Assembly: GCA_030447685.1 (NCBI GenBank)
Contig: JAUJOK010000023.1
Span: forward strand, 14,729 to 75,355
Source of the DNA: Armatimonadaceae bacterium
GTDB taxonomy: Bacteria; Armatimonadota; Armatimonadia; Armatimonadales; Armatimonadaceae
Direction of reading: 5' to 3'
DNA length: 60,627 nt
A program made the translations under genes and the position numbers. Numbering within the stretch: the first letter of the stretch is position 1; every line of letters starts with the position of its first letter. The notes beneath the pieces are model-generated. The model worked only from the letters and a program-made list of their open reading frames with translations. It ran no database searches and was not told the DNA's origin. This document shows, piece by piece, positions 1-8,008 of the stretch.

Positions 1-1655
1 CCGATCTGCTGGCCCAGCTTTCGATACGTCAGGCGCGGCTCGATGCAGCGCCCCCGCGCGGCGACGGCCACCTCGAAATCGAAGAACTCTCTCCGGCTCA
101 GATCGTAGCGGACAAGCCCGGCTAACGTAAAACGTCCGCCCCGGCTGCCGATCTGGCCCCGCACCTGCGCTTCGCTGGCAGTATCCACCACATCGAATAC
201 GAACGGCGTCGCGCCCTGCGTAAAGCGGCGGATAAGGTTCGCGCCGACGGATGTCCGGGTGCCAAAAACATAGTTCGCGGCCAGATTGGTTTGCCCCACT
301 CGATACGAGTCGCCACGCCCGTAGTCCTGGTAGGTCAGCGATACCTCCGGGCGCACAAGGAGCCGGTTTCCGATGAGCAGGGGCAGCGTTCCCACGCCCA
401 CCGTCGCGGCGACACGCGAACGGTTGACCTGCGCCTCCGCCGGAGAGAGAACCTGCTCTTCGTAGCGGCCCACGGACAGATCACCGGTGAGCAGCGGGCG
501 TGGGCGTCGCAGATAGCTCCGCGCCCCGGCGTTGGTTTCGGGTATCTGCCCCATGACGGGAAACTCGCCCGTTATACGCAGTTCCGGAAGGCGCGATAAC
601 AGCGACTCCCCGCGACGCCTCCCGGTGATGTCCTGGTTCCCCGCCGCCGTAATGGCTGCCCGTAAAGCGCGGCGCGGTGCGCGTGTCGGGAACGAGAGCC
701 GGTCGTCCGTGGTCAGAATGTCTTCGAAATCCAGAACCGGGTCGGGTGGCGGGGGCAGGGGACGCGCCCGCAAGAACGCCCGCAAAGGCGATTCGCCGGG
801 GACACGCGCATTGACGCCACCCGGTAACGGCAGATCGCCGCGCTGACGCACGGGCCGTGTTTCCCCCAGAAAATCGCGTTCCAGAGAAACCGCGTATTGC
901 AGCGAGCGCCGCGTCGGCACATCCAGCGTTGCGCTCCCGGTCACGCCGCGCACGACGGTAAAGGGCACGGTTGCGCCGACAACCAGGCCGGAGATGCGGG
1001 AAGCGCGGACATGCAGCGGCAGGTCAATGTCCAGGCCCGCGCCTTCGCGGCCCTGCGCCAGCGGGATGCGGTAGCGCGGCACGGTCAGCAGACGCGCCCC
1101 CCACAGTGACAGGCTGGCACGCCGCACGATCAGATAACGGTCGTTGACCACCTCGATCTCGCGCGCCATGATACGCAATTCGCCTTTGCCTTCGGGGCAG
1201 GGCGTAAACAAAGCGTTTCGCGCGAACAGACCGGTCGCCGACCGCTCGATACGCTCGCCGGAGACATAAAACGGCGGCGAAACAGCGACGGCGTTTTCGG
1301 CAATGCCGATGCCGGTCGCTGGATCGAATGAGAACGAGGAGCCGCGCAGCGTCTCATCGCCGCGTGTCAGGACGACATTACCGGTGGCGACGAAGCGGCC
1401 CGTCGCCGTCTCATATTCGATGCGCTCGGCGACAAGGCGCACGTCCCCCCAGGCAGCGTCCGTGTTCGTGCCGACAATTTTCACGCCTTCAGGCGTGATC
1501 AGCATCTCGCGCGAACCCTTCAATGTAAACTCCGGCAGCGGGTCGCCGGGGCCGAGCGGCTTTTGCGCGGGGGGGGCGGTAGGTGCTTGGGCGAGGGCGG
1601 GCCGAACGAGACCGCAAACGAGAGCTGCCAGAAGGACGAGCAGGAACTTAGGCAA
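1..1655 (-). CDS. LptD/OstA-like outer-membrane assembly protein (C-terminus cut by window edge)
   Basis: I read this gene directly from the minus strand. It is open for 551 codons from a TTG at 1655-1653 to the window edge, with no stop. It starts with a signal peptide (PKFLLVLLAALVCGLV, then ALA before Gln). Residues about 45-120 form an LptA/OstA-like beta region (EMLITPEGVKIVG, GRFVATGNVVL, ETLRGSSFSFDP) as found at the N-terminus of LptD. The rest is strand-rich, with SLLSRLPELRITGEFP about two thirds in, as expected of an LptD-type beta barrel. Family role: inserting lipopolysaccharide into the outer membrane. The TTG overlaps the TAA of the upstream HerA-like gene, so the two are probably translated together. 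The TTG start is inferred from the signal peptide. The LptD assignment is by architecture, and a more distant OstA-family protein is possible. Confidence 0.7.
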   Translation of the reverse strand, partial: MPKFLLVLLAALVCGLVRPALAQAPTAPPAQKPLGPGDPLPEFTLKGSREMLITPEGVKIVGTNTDAAWGDVRLVAERIEYETATGRFVATGNVVLTRGDETLRGSSFSFDPATGIGIAENAVAVSPPFYVSGERIERSATGLFARNALFTPCPEGKGELRIMAREIEVVNDRYLIVRRASLSLWGARLLTVPRYRIPLAQGREGAGLDIDLPLHVRASRISGLVVGATVPFTVVRGVTGSATLDVPTRRSLQYAVSLERDFLGETRPVRQRGDLPLPGGVNARVPGESPLRAFLRARPLPPPPDPVLDFEDILTTDDRLSFPTRAPRRALRAAITAAGNQDITGRRRGESLLSRLPELRITGEFPVMGQIPETNAGARSYLRRPRPLLTGDLSVGRYEEQVLSPAEAQVNRSRVAATVGVGTLPLLIGNRLLVRPEVSLTYQDYGRGDSYRVGQTNLAANYVFGTRTSVGANLIRRFTQGATPFVFDVVDTASEAQVRGQIGSRGGRFTLAGLVRYDLSRREFFDFEVAVAARGRCIEPRLTYRKLGQQI

Positions 1656-3492
1656 AGTCCAGCTCCAGGTTGCGTTTGCGCTCCGCTTCGACGCGCGCGT
1701 CTTCGATACGGGTCTCTTCGCCGCGAGCGTCCGGCACGTCGTCCACTCCTTGCTTCACGCGCCGCCCGCTGCTGCCATTGCCGCCGGAAGAAAGCGCGAG
1801 GTCGCGGGCGGCGGTGCGGAAACTGCCCATCGCCCGGCGGAACGCCTCGTCGTCGTAGGTGCGCGTCTTGATGACCACCGGCATCGGCACGGCATGGCCC
1901 AGCACCAGGGCCTGCTGCTTGGAATCGAGCGACGCCAGCACGCCGCGCAGCTCGCGCGCGCCGGAAACGCCGGTCAGCACCGCCTCGATGTCCTTTTCAT
2001 CGTTCAGCAGGCAGGTAATGCGCGTTCCGACCTGCGACAGCACCTCGTCATCAATACCGGACGGGCGCTGGTCCACGATCAGGAGCGTCACGTTGTATTT
2101 ACGCAGTTCGCGGGCAATCGTCCCGAAGATCGTCTGTCCGGCCAGATGGGGCGCGAGGAACTTATGCGCCTCCTCGATGGTGATGACCAGCGGCGTCGGC
2201 TCCGCGCCCTGGCGGCCCAGCGCCTCCTCTTTTTTACGGACATAGGCGGCATGCAGGCGGCGCGTCAGGATATTGGCAACCAGCATATAGGCCAGCGGCA
2301 CGCCCATCTGCCCGAACTCCAGCACGACGCTGGTGCCGCTGTCCAGCCGCCGCAGTATCGCCCGCACCGCATCGTCCTCGGCGGGCAGCGACGGCAACAG
2401 AAACCGCTCGCAGGAGTTCGCCATCATCTTCAAGCGGCGCTGCAAGGCCGCGAGCGCATGGACATTGCCGTTGTGCTGTTCCGCAAAGCTACTCAGCGCC
2501 GGGCCGTCCATCCGCAAGAATTCGCTTAGCCAGTTTTCCCGGAAGGTGGAATGAAGAAGGTACGTCGTCTCGGCGGCGGTCGGGGTCAGGTTCAGTTCGC
2601 CCGCCAGCAGCAGAATATCTTCCGGCTCCACCTGGGAATAGGGGATGCGAACGGGGAAATCCGGCTGCACGCCGCGCCGCCGCGCCGATTCCGGGTCAAG
2701 CGTGAATAGCTGCACTTGCGAGCCGAAATACTGCTTCAGGCCGCGCACCTCGCTCCGCCCATCTTCCACCGGCGCGCTCCAGCCGTATTCGGAGTGCATA
2801 TCGAAGATCAGGTTGACGGCCTTGCGGCTTTTGAGCATGCCGCACAGGCAGATGCGCGTCAGGAATGTCTTGCCGGTGCCGGACTTGCCGAAGATACCGT
2901 TCGTGCGCTCGATAAAACGGTCGAGGTTCAGGCAGACTGGCGTCTCCATATCGAGCGGCTCGCCGATATGAAAAAAACGGCCCCCCACGCCCTCGGCGTT
3001 TTCCGAACCGAAGATACGCGCCACGTCCTCCTCGGTCGCCTCGTACACGGGCCGGAAATGCGTCGGAATAGTTTTTACCGGGCGCAGCGCATCCTCCGAA
3101 ACCGTCTGCCCGTCCGCCTCGGCCCGGTCCAGCATCAGCAGAGGGCGCAGCTTCACCGAGGCGAACGTGCTGGTTCCCTGGAGAATACGCGCAAGCAGGG
3201 CGTCGATGCTGTGCGCCGCACCGTCCGGGCGGGGCGGATCGGCCAGGATGCGCGAATCGGTGGCCTGGAGAGTAACGTCGGTGATAAGCGAGAAAAAGTG
3301 ATGCTGCTCCCCGCTGACCACGACGAACTTCCCGGCGCGCACATTCTCCACGGAAGCGCCCGCATCCAGCTTCATGGTCAAGCCTTCGGAAAGCGACCCC
3401 TGCACCACCACGCCCATCTCGCGGCGGGGCGTGTCATTTGTGACGCCGTTGGTGCCATTTGTCGCCGCGTGCGTCCCGTTGCGCTTGCCCAT
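1648..3492 (-). CDS. HerA-like (DUF87) ATPase
   Basis: 614 residues. An N-terminal beta-rich HAS-barrel-like part (about residues 25-190) is followed by a RecA/FtsK-type ATPase core. Walker A is GKSGTGKT at about 202-209 and Walker B is LVITIEEAHKF near residue 440. This is the arrangement of archaeal and bacterial HerA, a hexameric DNA translocase that usually works with a NurA nuclease. No nurA is present here; its neighbour is the lptD-like gene, which overlaps its stop. A TTGACA-17-TATCCT promoter ends six bases before the ATG, so the transcript should be leaderless. The family is clear, but the partner and physiological role are not visible. Confidence 0.85.
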   Translation of the reverse strand: MGKRNGTHAATNGTNGVTNDTPRREMGVVVQGSLSEGLTMKLDAGASVENVRAGKFVVVSGEQHHFFSLITDVTLQATDSRILADPPRPDGAAHSIDALLARILQGTSTFASVKLRPLLMLDRAEADGQTVSEDALRPVKTIPTHFRPVYEATEEDVARIFGSENAEGVGGRFFHIGEPLDMETPVCLNLDRFIERTNGIFGKSGTGKTFLTRICLCGMLKSRKAVNLIFDMHSEYGWSAPVEDGRSEVRGLKQYFGSQVQLFTLDPESARRRGVQPDFPVRIPYSQVEPEDILLLAGELNLTPTAAETTYLLHSTFRENWLSEFLRMDGPALSSFAEQHNGNVHALAALQRRLKMMANSCERFLLPSLPAEDDAVRAILRRLDSGTSVVLEFGQMGVPLAYMLVANILTRRLHAAYVRKKEEALGRQGAEPTPLVITIEEAHKFLAPHLAGQTIFGTIARELRKYNVTLLIVDQRPSGIDDEVLSQVGTRITCLLNDEKDIEAVLTGVSGARELRGVLASLDSKQQALVLGHAVPMPVVIKTRTYDDEAFRRAMGSFRTAARDLALSSGGNGSSGRRVKQGVDDVPDARGEETRIEDARVEAERKRNLELDFA

Positions 3493-3498
3493 GCTCGT

Positions 3499-3527
3499 AG
3501 GATAGCGTCGGCGGCGACGTTTGTCAA
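3499..3527 (-). promoter_or_regulatory. sigma70-type promoter of the HerA-like gene
   Basis: On the minus strand, TTGACA (3527-3522), 17 bases, then TATCCT (3504-3499). The ATG begins at 3492, so a start point about 7 bases after the -10 box falls on or next to the A of the ATG. Confidence 0.6.
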
Positions 3528-3538
3528 GAAAATGCGGG

Positions 3539-3582
3539 CCTCCCCCCCCGGCCCCCTTCTCCTAAAGGGAAGGGGGGAGAGG
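3539..3582. repeat. GC hairpin repeat, copy A
   Basis: C-run/G-run inverted repeat around the core CTCCTAAAGGG (CCCCCTT at 3552-3558, AAGGGGG at 3570-3576). It lies between the divergent herA-like and 3623 genes. An inverted copy with the same core lies at 32716-32754. Confidence 0.5.
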
Positions 3583-3622
3583 CCAGCCAGTGGGTACAAT
3601 AACCCCGGAGGAGAAAGAAATT

Positions 3623-4090
3623 ATGGCGAAGCGCAACTGGCTGAAGGATGGCGCTGTCACAGGTATTGCGGGCGCGGCGGCCACCACGGCGATTATTGCG
3701 GCGCTGGGCAAGGCAAAGGGTGAATCCGCGTGGACACCGTTCAATGCGATCTCGCACATGCTGTTCGGCGAGAACGCGGCTAATGTGGAAGGCTTCAACG
3801 CGAAGGAGACGCTGAGCGGCTTGGGGCTGAACACCAGCGTGGTGGGCGTCTGGGGCGTGCTCTATGAGGGGCTGGCGCGCAAGGTGCCGTTTCCACAGTC
3901 GCTGGCGGCGGGCGCGGCGGCATCGGCACTGATCTGGTTTATTGATTATAAGGTCGTTCCCGAACGCCTGCGGCCCGGTTTTGAAAAGCGGCTCGGCCCC
4001 CAGGGGGTCGCGGCGACCTACGCGCTGCTTGCGCTCTCGCTGGGGCTGTCGCCCCTGTGGAAGAAAGACACCTCCGATGACGATAGATGA
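3623..4090 (+). CDS. small integral membrane protein, function unknown
   Basis: 155 residues from ATG 3623, chosen over the ATG-like start 11 codons upstream because GGAGGAG at 3607-3613 sits about 9 bases before it. Sequence begins MAKRNWLKDGAVTGIAGAAA. Two Ala/Gly-rich hydrophobic segments (about residues 8-25 and 90-110) and a third near the C-terminus (ALLALSLGLSPLW) indicate a membrane protein. Its last 14 bases overlap the start of the AAA+ ATPase gene, so the two are likely made together and may act together. I do not recognise a named family. Confidence 0.7.
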   Translation: MAKRNWLKDGAVTGIAGAAATTAIIAALGKAKGESAWTPFNAISHMLFGENAANVEGFNAKETLSGLGLNTSVVGVWGVLYEGLARKVPFPQSLAAGAAASALIWFIDYKVVPERLRPGFEKRLGPQGVAATYALLALSLGLSPLWKKDTSDDDR

Positions 4091-5333
4091 CAACGCTGCC
4101 CTGGTTCCAGCCCCGCCTATGGACTTGACGGAGCTGACACCCGAAGCGGAGCTGCATTATACGCGCGGCCTGCTGCATCTGCGGCGCGGCGAATCGGTGA
4201 TGCCGTATTCGATGGCGCTGCGTGAGGAAAAGACGCCGCCGGGAACCGACGTGCTGCTGGCGCTGCTGGGCCTTGCCACGGTGGCGACATCGCGCGCGCT
4301 GCGGCAGACGCGCTGGATCGAGGAGTACCGCCACGAGATGCGCGAGGCGCTGGCGCACCTGGACCGGGCGGTGGAGGTTGCGCCGGGCTTTGCCGACATT
4401 CATTTTCGCCGGGCGCAGGCGCTGCGCTATCTGGGTGAATCCGAGGCCGCGCTTCAGGCGGCGCGCGAGGCGTGCCGGTGCGCGCCCGACAACCGCGAAT
4501 ACATGGCCTTCCTGCGGGTTTTGGAGGGGGGCGCAACACGGCGGGCGCTGCAAGCGAGCGCGGAGGAGGCGAACCGAGTGCTGACCTGGGACGATGTGAT
4601 TCTGCCCACGAAGACGAAACGGGAACTGCGGCAGATGCAGCTTGTGCTGGAAAACCCCCAGCAGGCGCGAAGCCTGGGCGTGGACCCGCCGACCGGTCTG
4701 CTCCTGTACGGCCCGCCCGGTACCGGCAAGACCACCGTCGCCCGCGTGCTTGCCGCGCAGGCGAAGTGCCATTTTCTTGCTACCAATCCCGCTGAGATCA
4801 ACCAGATGTGGGTGGGCGAGTCGGAAAAATCGGTCGCGCGTATCTTCAATGAGGCCCGCGCCGCCGCGCCCTCCATCGTCTTTCTGGACGAAGTGGACGC
4901 GCTTATCCCTTCCCGCGCGGGCGGCATCCACCAGTATTCCGACAAGGTGGTGAACCAGTTCCTGCACGAGATGGACGGTCTGAAGCCCAATCAAGGGGTG
5001 TTCGTAGTGGGGGCGACCAACCGGGCGGATATGCTCGACCCGGCGCTGCTACGCGGCGGACGGCTGTCACGCCAGATAGAGATTCCCCTGCCGGATGAGG
5101 ATTCGCGCCTGCGCCTTCTGAAGCTGATGGTGCGCCGCGCGCAGGTGGATACGACCGTGGATATTGCGCTGCTGGCGGTTCAGACCGAGGGCTTCAGCGG
5201 CGGCGATCTGCGCGCTCTGGTCAACGAGGCGGGCCTGCAAGCCTTGATCCGCATCGCGGACGAGGGCGGAACCCGCGCCCTCACCGCCACCGATTTTCAG
5301 ATCGCCATCGAGAACCTGCGCCGGGGCGCGTAA
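4077..5333 (+). CDS. TPR-AAA+ ATPase (FtsH/Cdc48-type AAA module)
   Basis: 418 residues from ATG 4077, inside the end of the preceding membrane-protein gene. Residues about 20-150 are helical with a TPR-like pair (ALAHLDRAVEVAPGFADIHF and the following helix). A classic AAA module follows: Walker A GPPGTGKTT at 212-220, Walker B SIVFLDEVDAL at about 266-276, second region of homology GATNRADMLDPALLRGGR at about 312-329, then the helical lid. It has no transmembrane segment and no HExxH protease motif, so it is not FtsH itself. It is likely a remodelling ATPase whose TPR part binds a client, possibly the co-translated membrane protein. The substrate is unknown. Confidence 0.8.
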   Translation: MTIDDNAALVPAPPMDLTELTPEAELHYTRGLLHLRRGESVMPYSMALREEKTPPGTDVLLALLGLATVATSRALRQTRWIEEYRHEMREALAHLDRAVEVAPGFADIHFRRAQALRYLGESEAALQAAREACRCAPDNREYMAFLRVLEGGATRRALQASAEEANRVLTWDDVILPTKTKRELRQMQLVLENPQQARSLGVDPPTGLLLYGPPGTGKTTVARVLAAQAKCHFLATNPAEINQMWVGESEKSVARIFNEARAAAPSIVFLDEVDALIPSRAGGIHQYSDKVVNQFLHEMDGLKPNQGVFVVGATNRADMLDPALLRGGRLSRQIEIPLPDEDSRLRLLKLMVRRAQVDTTVDIALLAVQTEGFSGGDLRALVNEAGLQALIRIADEGGTRALTATDFQIAIENLRRGA

Positions 5334-5353
5334 CACACGCTCCGGCATCGGCA

Positions 5354-5390
5354 GCCGGGTCGCACCGCTCTCGGCAGCGAGCGACCCGGC
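5354..5390. terminator. inverted repeat after the AAA+ gene, terminator-like
   Basis: GCCGGGTCGC (5354-5363) pairs perfectly with GCGACCCGGC (5381-5390) across a 17-base loop, 20 bases after the stop of the ATPase gene. No T-run follows, so termination is only possible. Confidence 0.4.
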
Positions 5391-5444
5391 CATCTACTCC
5401 AAGACCGCGCCGCCGCCGCTTTTCAACCCCCGACATATACCGAA

Positions 5445-5473
5445 TTGACAGCGCGGCGCTGCTGACGCATAAT
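5445..5473 (+). promoter_or_regulatory. promoter of relA/spoT
   Basis: TTGACA (5445-5450), 17 bases, CATAAT (5468-5473), a near-consensus sigma70 promoter. The ATG at 5484 is only 10 bases after the -10 box and no Shine-Dalgarno fits, so the message should have a leader of about 3-4 bases. Confidence 0.7.
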
Positions 5474-5483
5474 ACACGTACCT

Positions 5484-7778
5484 ATGGCAGCAACCATTGA
5501 CAGCATTGTGACGAAGGTGCGGCGTTACAACCCACAGGCCGATATAGACCTGCTGCGGCACGCCCATGCCTACGCCACCGAAAAGCACGCGGGTCAGACG
5601 CGGCGCACGGGCGAGCCGTATATCCAGCACCCTATCGAAGTGGTGGATATTCTGGCCGGTCTGGAGATGGACACGCCTTCGCTTGCGGCGGGCTTCCTCC
5701 ATGACGTAGTCGAGGACTGCGGCGTTTCCCGAGACCAGCTTGCCGCCGTCTTCGGTGACGAAATAGCCGATTTGGTGGAAGGTGTCACCAAGCTGAAACT
5801 GGCCGACTTCGAGCGGCGCGACCCCGGTGCGGCGCAGGCGGCGGCGGCGGAGCGGGAGGCGGCGGAACGGGAAGCCGCCGAAAAGGCCGATCCGCGCCGC
5901 AAAAAGCGCCTGGAAACACGTAACTCCGCCGATAACCTGCGTAAGATTCTGCTGGCGATGGCCCGCGATGTTCGCGTCATGGTTATCAAACTGGGCGACC
6001 GCCTGCACAATATGCGGACGCTGAACGGACTGCCGGAAGAGCGACGCAAAAAAGTGGCCGCCGAGACGATGCAGATTTTCGCGCCGCTCGCGCATCGCCT
6101 GGGCATCTGGCAGGTCAAGTGGCTCCTGGAAGACCTGGCCTTCAAGTACATGTATCCCGAAGAGTACCAGGACGTTACGGAAAAGGTATCCCGAACCCGG
6201 CGCGAGCGGGAAAAGGACATCAAGGACGCGATCTTCCGGCTCAAGGGCGCGTTCGAGAAGGCCGGGTTGGATGCGGAGATTCAGGGGCGGCCCAAGCACC
6301 TGTGGAGCATCTATAACAAGATGCGTAAACAGGAGCTGGATTTCAACGACATCTATGACCTGATCGCGCTGCGCGTCATCACAAACTCGGTCGGCGACTG
6401 TTATGAGGCGCTGGGCATCGTCCATGACCTGTGGCTGCCTATCCCCGGCAAGTTCGATGACTATATCGCCAAGCGCAAATCGAACCTGTACCAGTCTCTG
6501 CATACCAAAGTCTACGGCCCGCGCGGCGAGCCGCTCGAAGTGCAGATACGTACGTGGGAGATGCACCGTGTCGCCGAGTTCGGGGTGGCGGCGCACTGGG
6601 CGTACAAGGAGAACGGCGAGGCCGCGAAGGCGGGCGCGGACTTCGACCGCAAGATGGCCTTTCTGCGCCAGCAGTTGTTCGACTGGCAGCAGGACAACCA
6701 GGGTTCGACCGAGTTTATCCGCTCCGTCGTTTCCGACCTGTTTACCGATCAGGTATTCGTCTTCACCCCGAAAGGCGATGTTATCGATCTGCCCGCCGGG
6801 GCGACACCGGTGGATTTCGCCTTTCGTATCCATACGGAGCTGGGCGAGCATACCGCCGCTGCCAAGGTGAACGGCAAGATCGTTCCGCTGTCCTACCAGT
6901 TCCGCAACGGCGACATCGCCTCTATCGTCACGCGCCCCTCGGCGAATCCGTCGCTGGACTGGCTGAGCTTCGTCAAGACCAGCCATGCCCGCTCCAAGAT
7001 AAAGTCCCATTTCCGCAAGCTGCGCTACGCCGAGAATCTCGTCCGTGGCCGGGAGATGCTGGCGGAAGAGGCGTCGCGGGTGGGCGTTTCCCCCGATGCG
7101 CTGCGCGACCATAAGCGGCTATTGGAGATCGCGCGCGCGCTCAATAAAGAGACGGTCGAAGACCTGTACGCGGCCATCGGCTTCGGCGATACCGCGCTGG
7201 GCGTTGTCACTAACCGTCTGCGTGCGTCTGCTCACGAACAGGACGAGGGTGAGATCAAGATCGGGCGTCGCGCGCCCGGCAGCAGCGGCAAGCTGTCTAT
7301 CGCGCCCGGCGGCGTGGACGATGTCGCTATCTCGCGCGCCCGGTGCTGTCTGCCCCTTCCCGGTGACTCGGTCGTCGGCTATGTTTCGCGCGGCAAGGGG
7401 ATGCAGCTTCACCGTGAAGGCTGCCCGAACATGGTGAACTGGCGCGAGCGCGAGCCGGAGCGTCTGGTGGATATCGATTGGCAGGCCGGCGACGGGGCGC
7501 GTTTCGAGACGGGCATCGTCATAGAAACCCTGGACCGCGTGGGTCTGCTGCGCGATGTGACGGAAACCTTTTCCGAGAACCGCACCAACATCCTGGGTAT
7601 CCACACGCGCTCCAACCGGCAGGCGCACACAGCGGTTTTGCGTATCGACTTTGAAAGCTCCTGCGTGGAGCACGTCGAGACGCTTATCCGCAAGCTGCAC
7701 GCGCTGGACGACCTGCTCGCCATCTATCGCCTCGGTGTGGGCGCGGAAGAGCCGACCCATCCCTCCCGCACGCCATAA
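5484..7778 (+). CDS. relA: bifunctional (p)ppGpp synthetase/hydrolase RelA/SpoT
   Basis: 764 residues, the usual length for a long Rel protein. Order of domains: HD hydrolase (HD pair in FLHDVVED at 73-74), an Ala/Glu/Arg-rich insert at about 115-145, the ppGpp synthetase domain (GRPKHLWSIYNKM, ALRVITNSVGDC, VQIRTWEMHRVAEFG), TGS (VFVFTPKGDVIDLPAGATP), a helical/zinc-finger-like part with CCLPLPGD, and a C-terminal ACT domain. The HD motif is intact, so both synthesis and hydrolysis of the stringent-response alarmone are expected. It is monocistronic by position, with its own strong promoter and almost no leader. The next gene is a secreted protein with its own control region. Confidence 0.95.
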   Translation: MAATIDSIVTKVRRYNPQADIDLLRHAHAYATEKHAGQTRRTGEPYIQHPIEVVDILAGLEMDTPSLAAGFLHDVVEDCGVSRDQLAAVFGDEIADLVEGVTKLKLADFERRDPGAAQAAAAEREAAEREAAEKADPRRKKRLETRNSADNLRKILLAMARDVRVMVIKLGDRLHNMRTLNGLPEERRKKVAAETMQIFAPLAHRLGIWQVKWLLEDLAFKYMYPEEYQDVTEKVSRTRREREKDIKDAIFRLKGAFEKAGLDAEIQGRPKHLWSIYNKMRKQELDFNDIYDLIALRVITNSVGDCYEALGIVHDLWLPIPGKFDDYIAKRKSNLYQSLHTKVYGPRGEPLEVQIRTWEMHRVAEFGVAAHWAYKENGEAAKAGADFDRKMAFLRQQLFDWQQDNQGSTEFIRSVVSDLFTDQVFVFTPKGDVIDLPAGATPVDFAFRIHTELGEHTAAAKVNGKIVPLSYQFRNGDIASIVTRPSANPSLDWLSFVKTSHARSKIKSHFRKLRYAENLVRGREMLAEEASRVGVSPDALRDHKRLLEIARALNKETVEDLYAAIGFGDTALGVVTNRLRASAHEQDEGEIKIGRRAPGSSGKLSIAPGGVDDVAISRARCCLPLPGDSVVGYVSRGKGMQLHREGCPNMVNWREREPERLVDIDWQAGDGARFETGIVIETLDRVGLLRDVTETFSENRTNILGIHTRSNRQAHTAVLRIDFESSCVEHVETLIRKLHALDDLLAIYRLGVGAEEPTHPSRTP

Positions 7779-7854
7779 ACTTCTTATTTCCCGGCCCTGT
7801 TCCCTTCGTATCGGGCGAACGAAAAAATAATTTGCTCAGCTTATAACAATCAGT

Positions 7855-7920
7855 CCTTTTCTTTCGCTCTTAAGCCCCTTTCTTTCGTTCTTATAAATAG
7901 AAGTGACGGATTTGATCCGT
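7855..7920 (+). promoter_or_regulatory. direct repeats, -10 box and palindrome upstream of the 8009 gene
   Basis: Two 18-bp near-identical direct repeats (7855-7872 and 7876-7893; shared CTTTCG-TCTTA) are spaced 21 bp, two helical turns. The second runs into TATAAA (7892-7897), a likely -10 box. Just downstream is the perfect palindrome ACGGAT-TTG-ATCCGT (7906-7920). About 90 bases of leader follow before the ATG. Confidence 0.4.
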
Positions 7921-8008
7921 TAACAAAATAATGGCTACTTCCTTGATGTCTCCGAATCTCTGTAGGCTGATCCGCAGAGCGAAAGCCGTTTCTGGAGGTT
8001 TATGTCCC

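Noticed and set aside
1303..2529. 408-codon open frame on the plus strand
   Set aside because: It lies antisense to the lptD-like and herA-like genes, has no family motif and is a GC-rich shadow frame.
5394..7112. 572-codon minus-strand open frame
   Set aside because: Antisense to relA/spoT, which has all expected domains.
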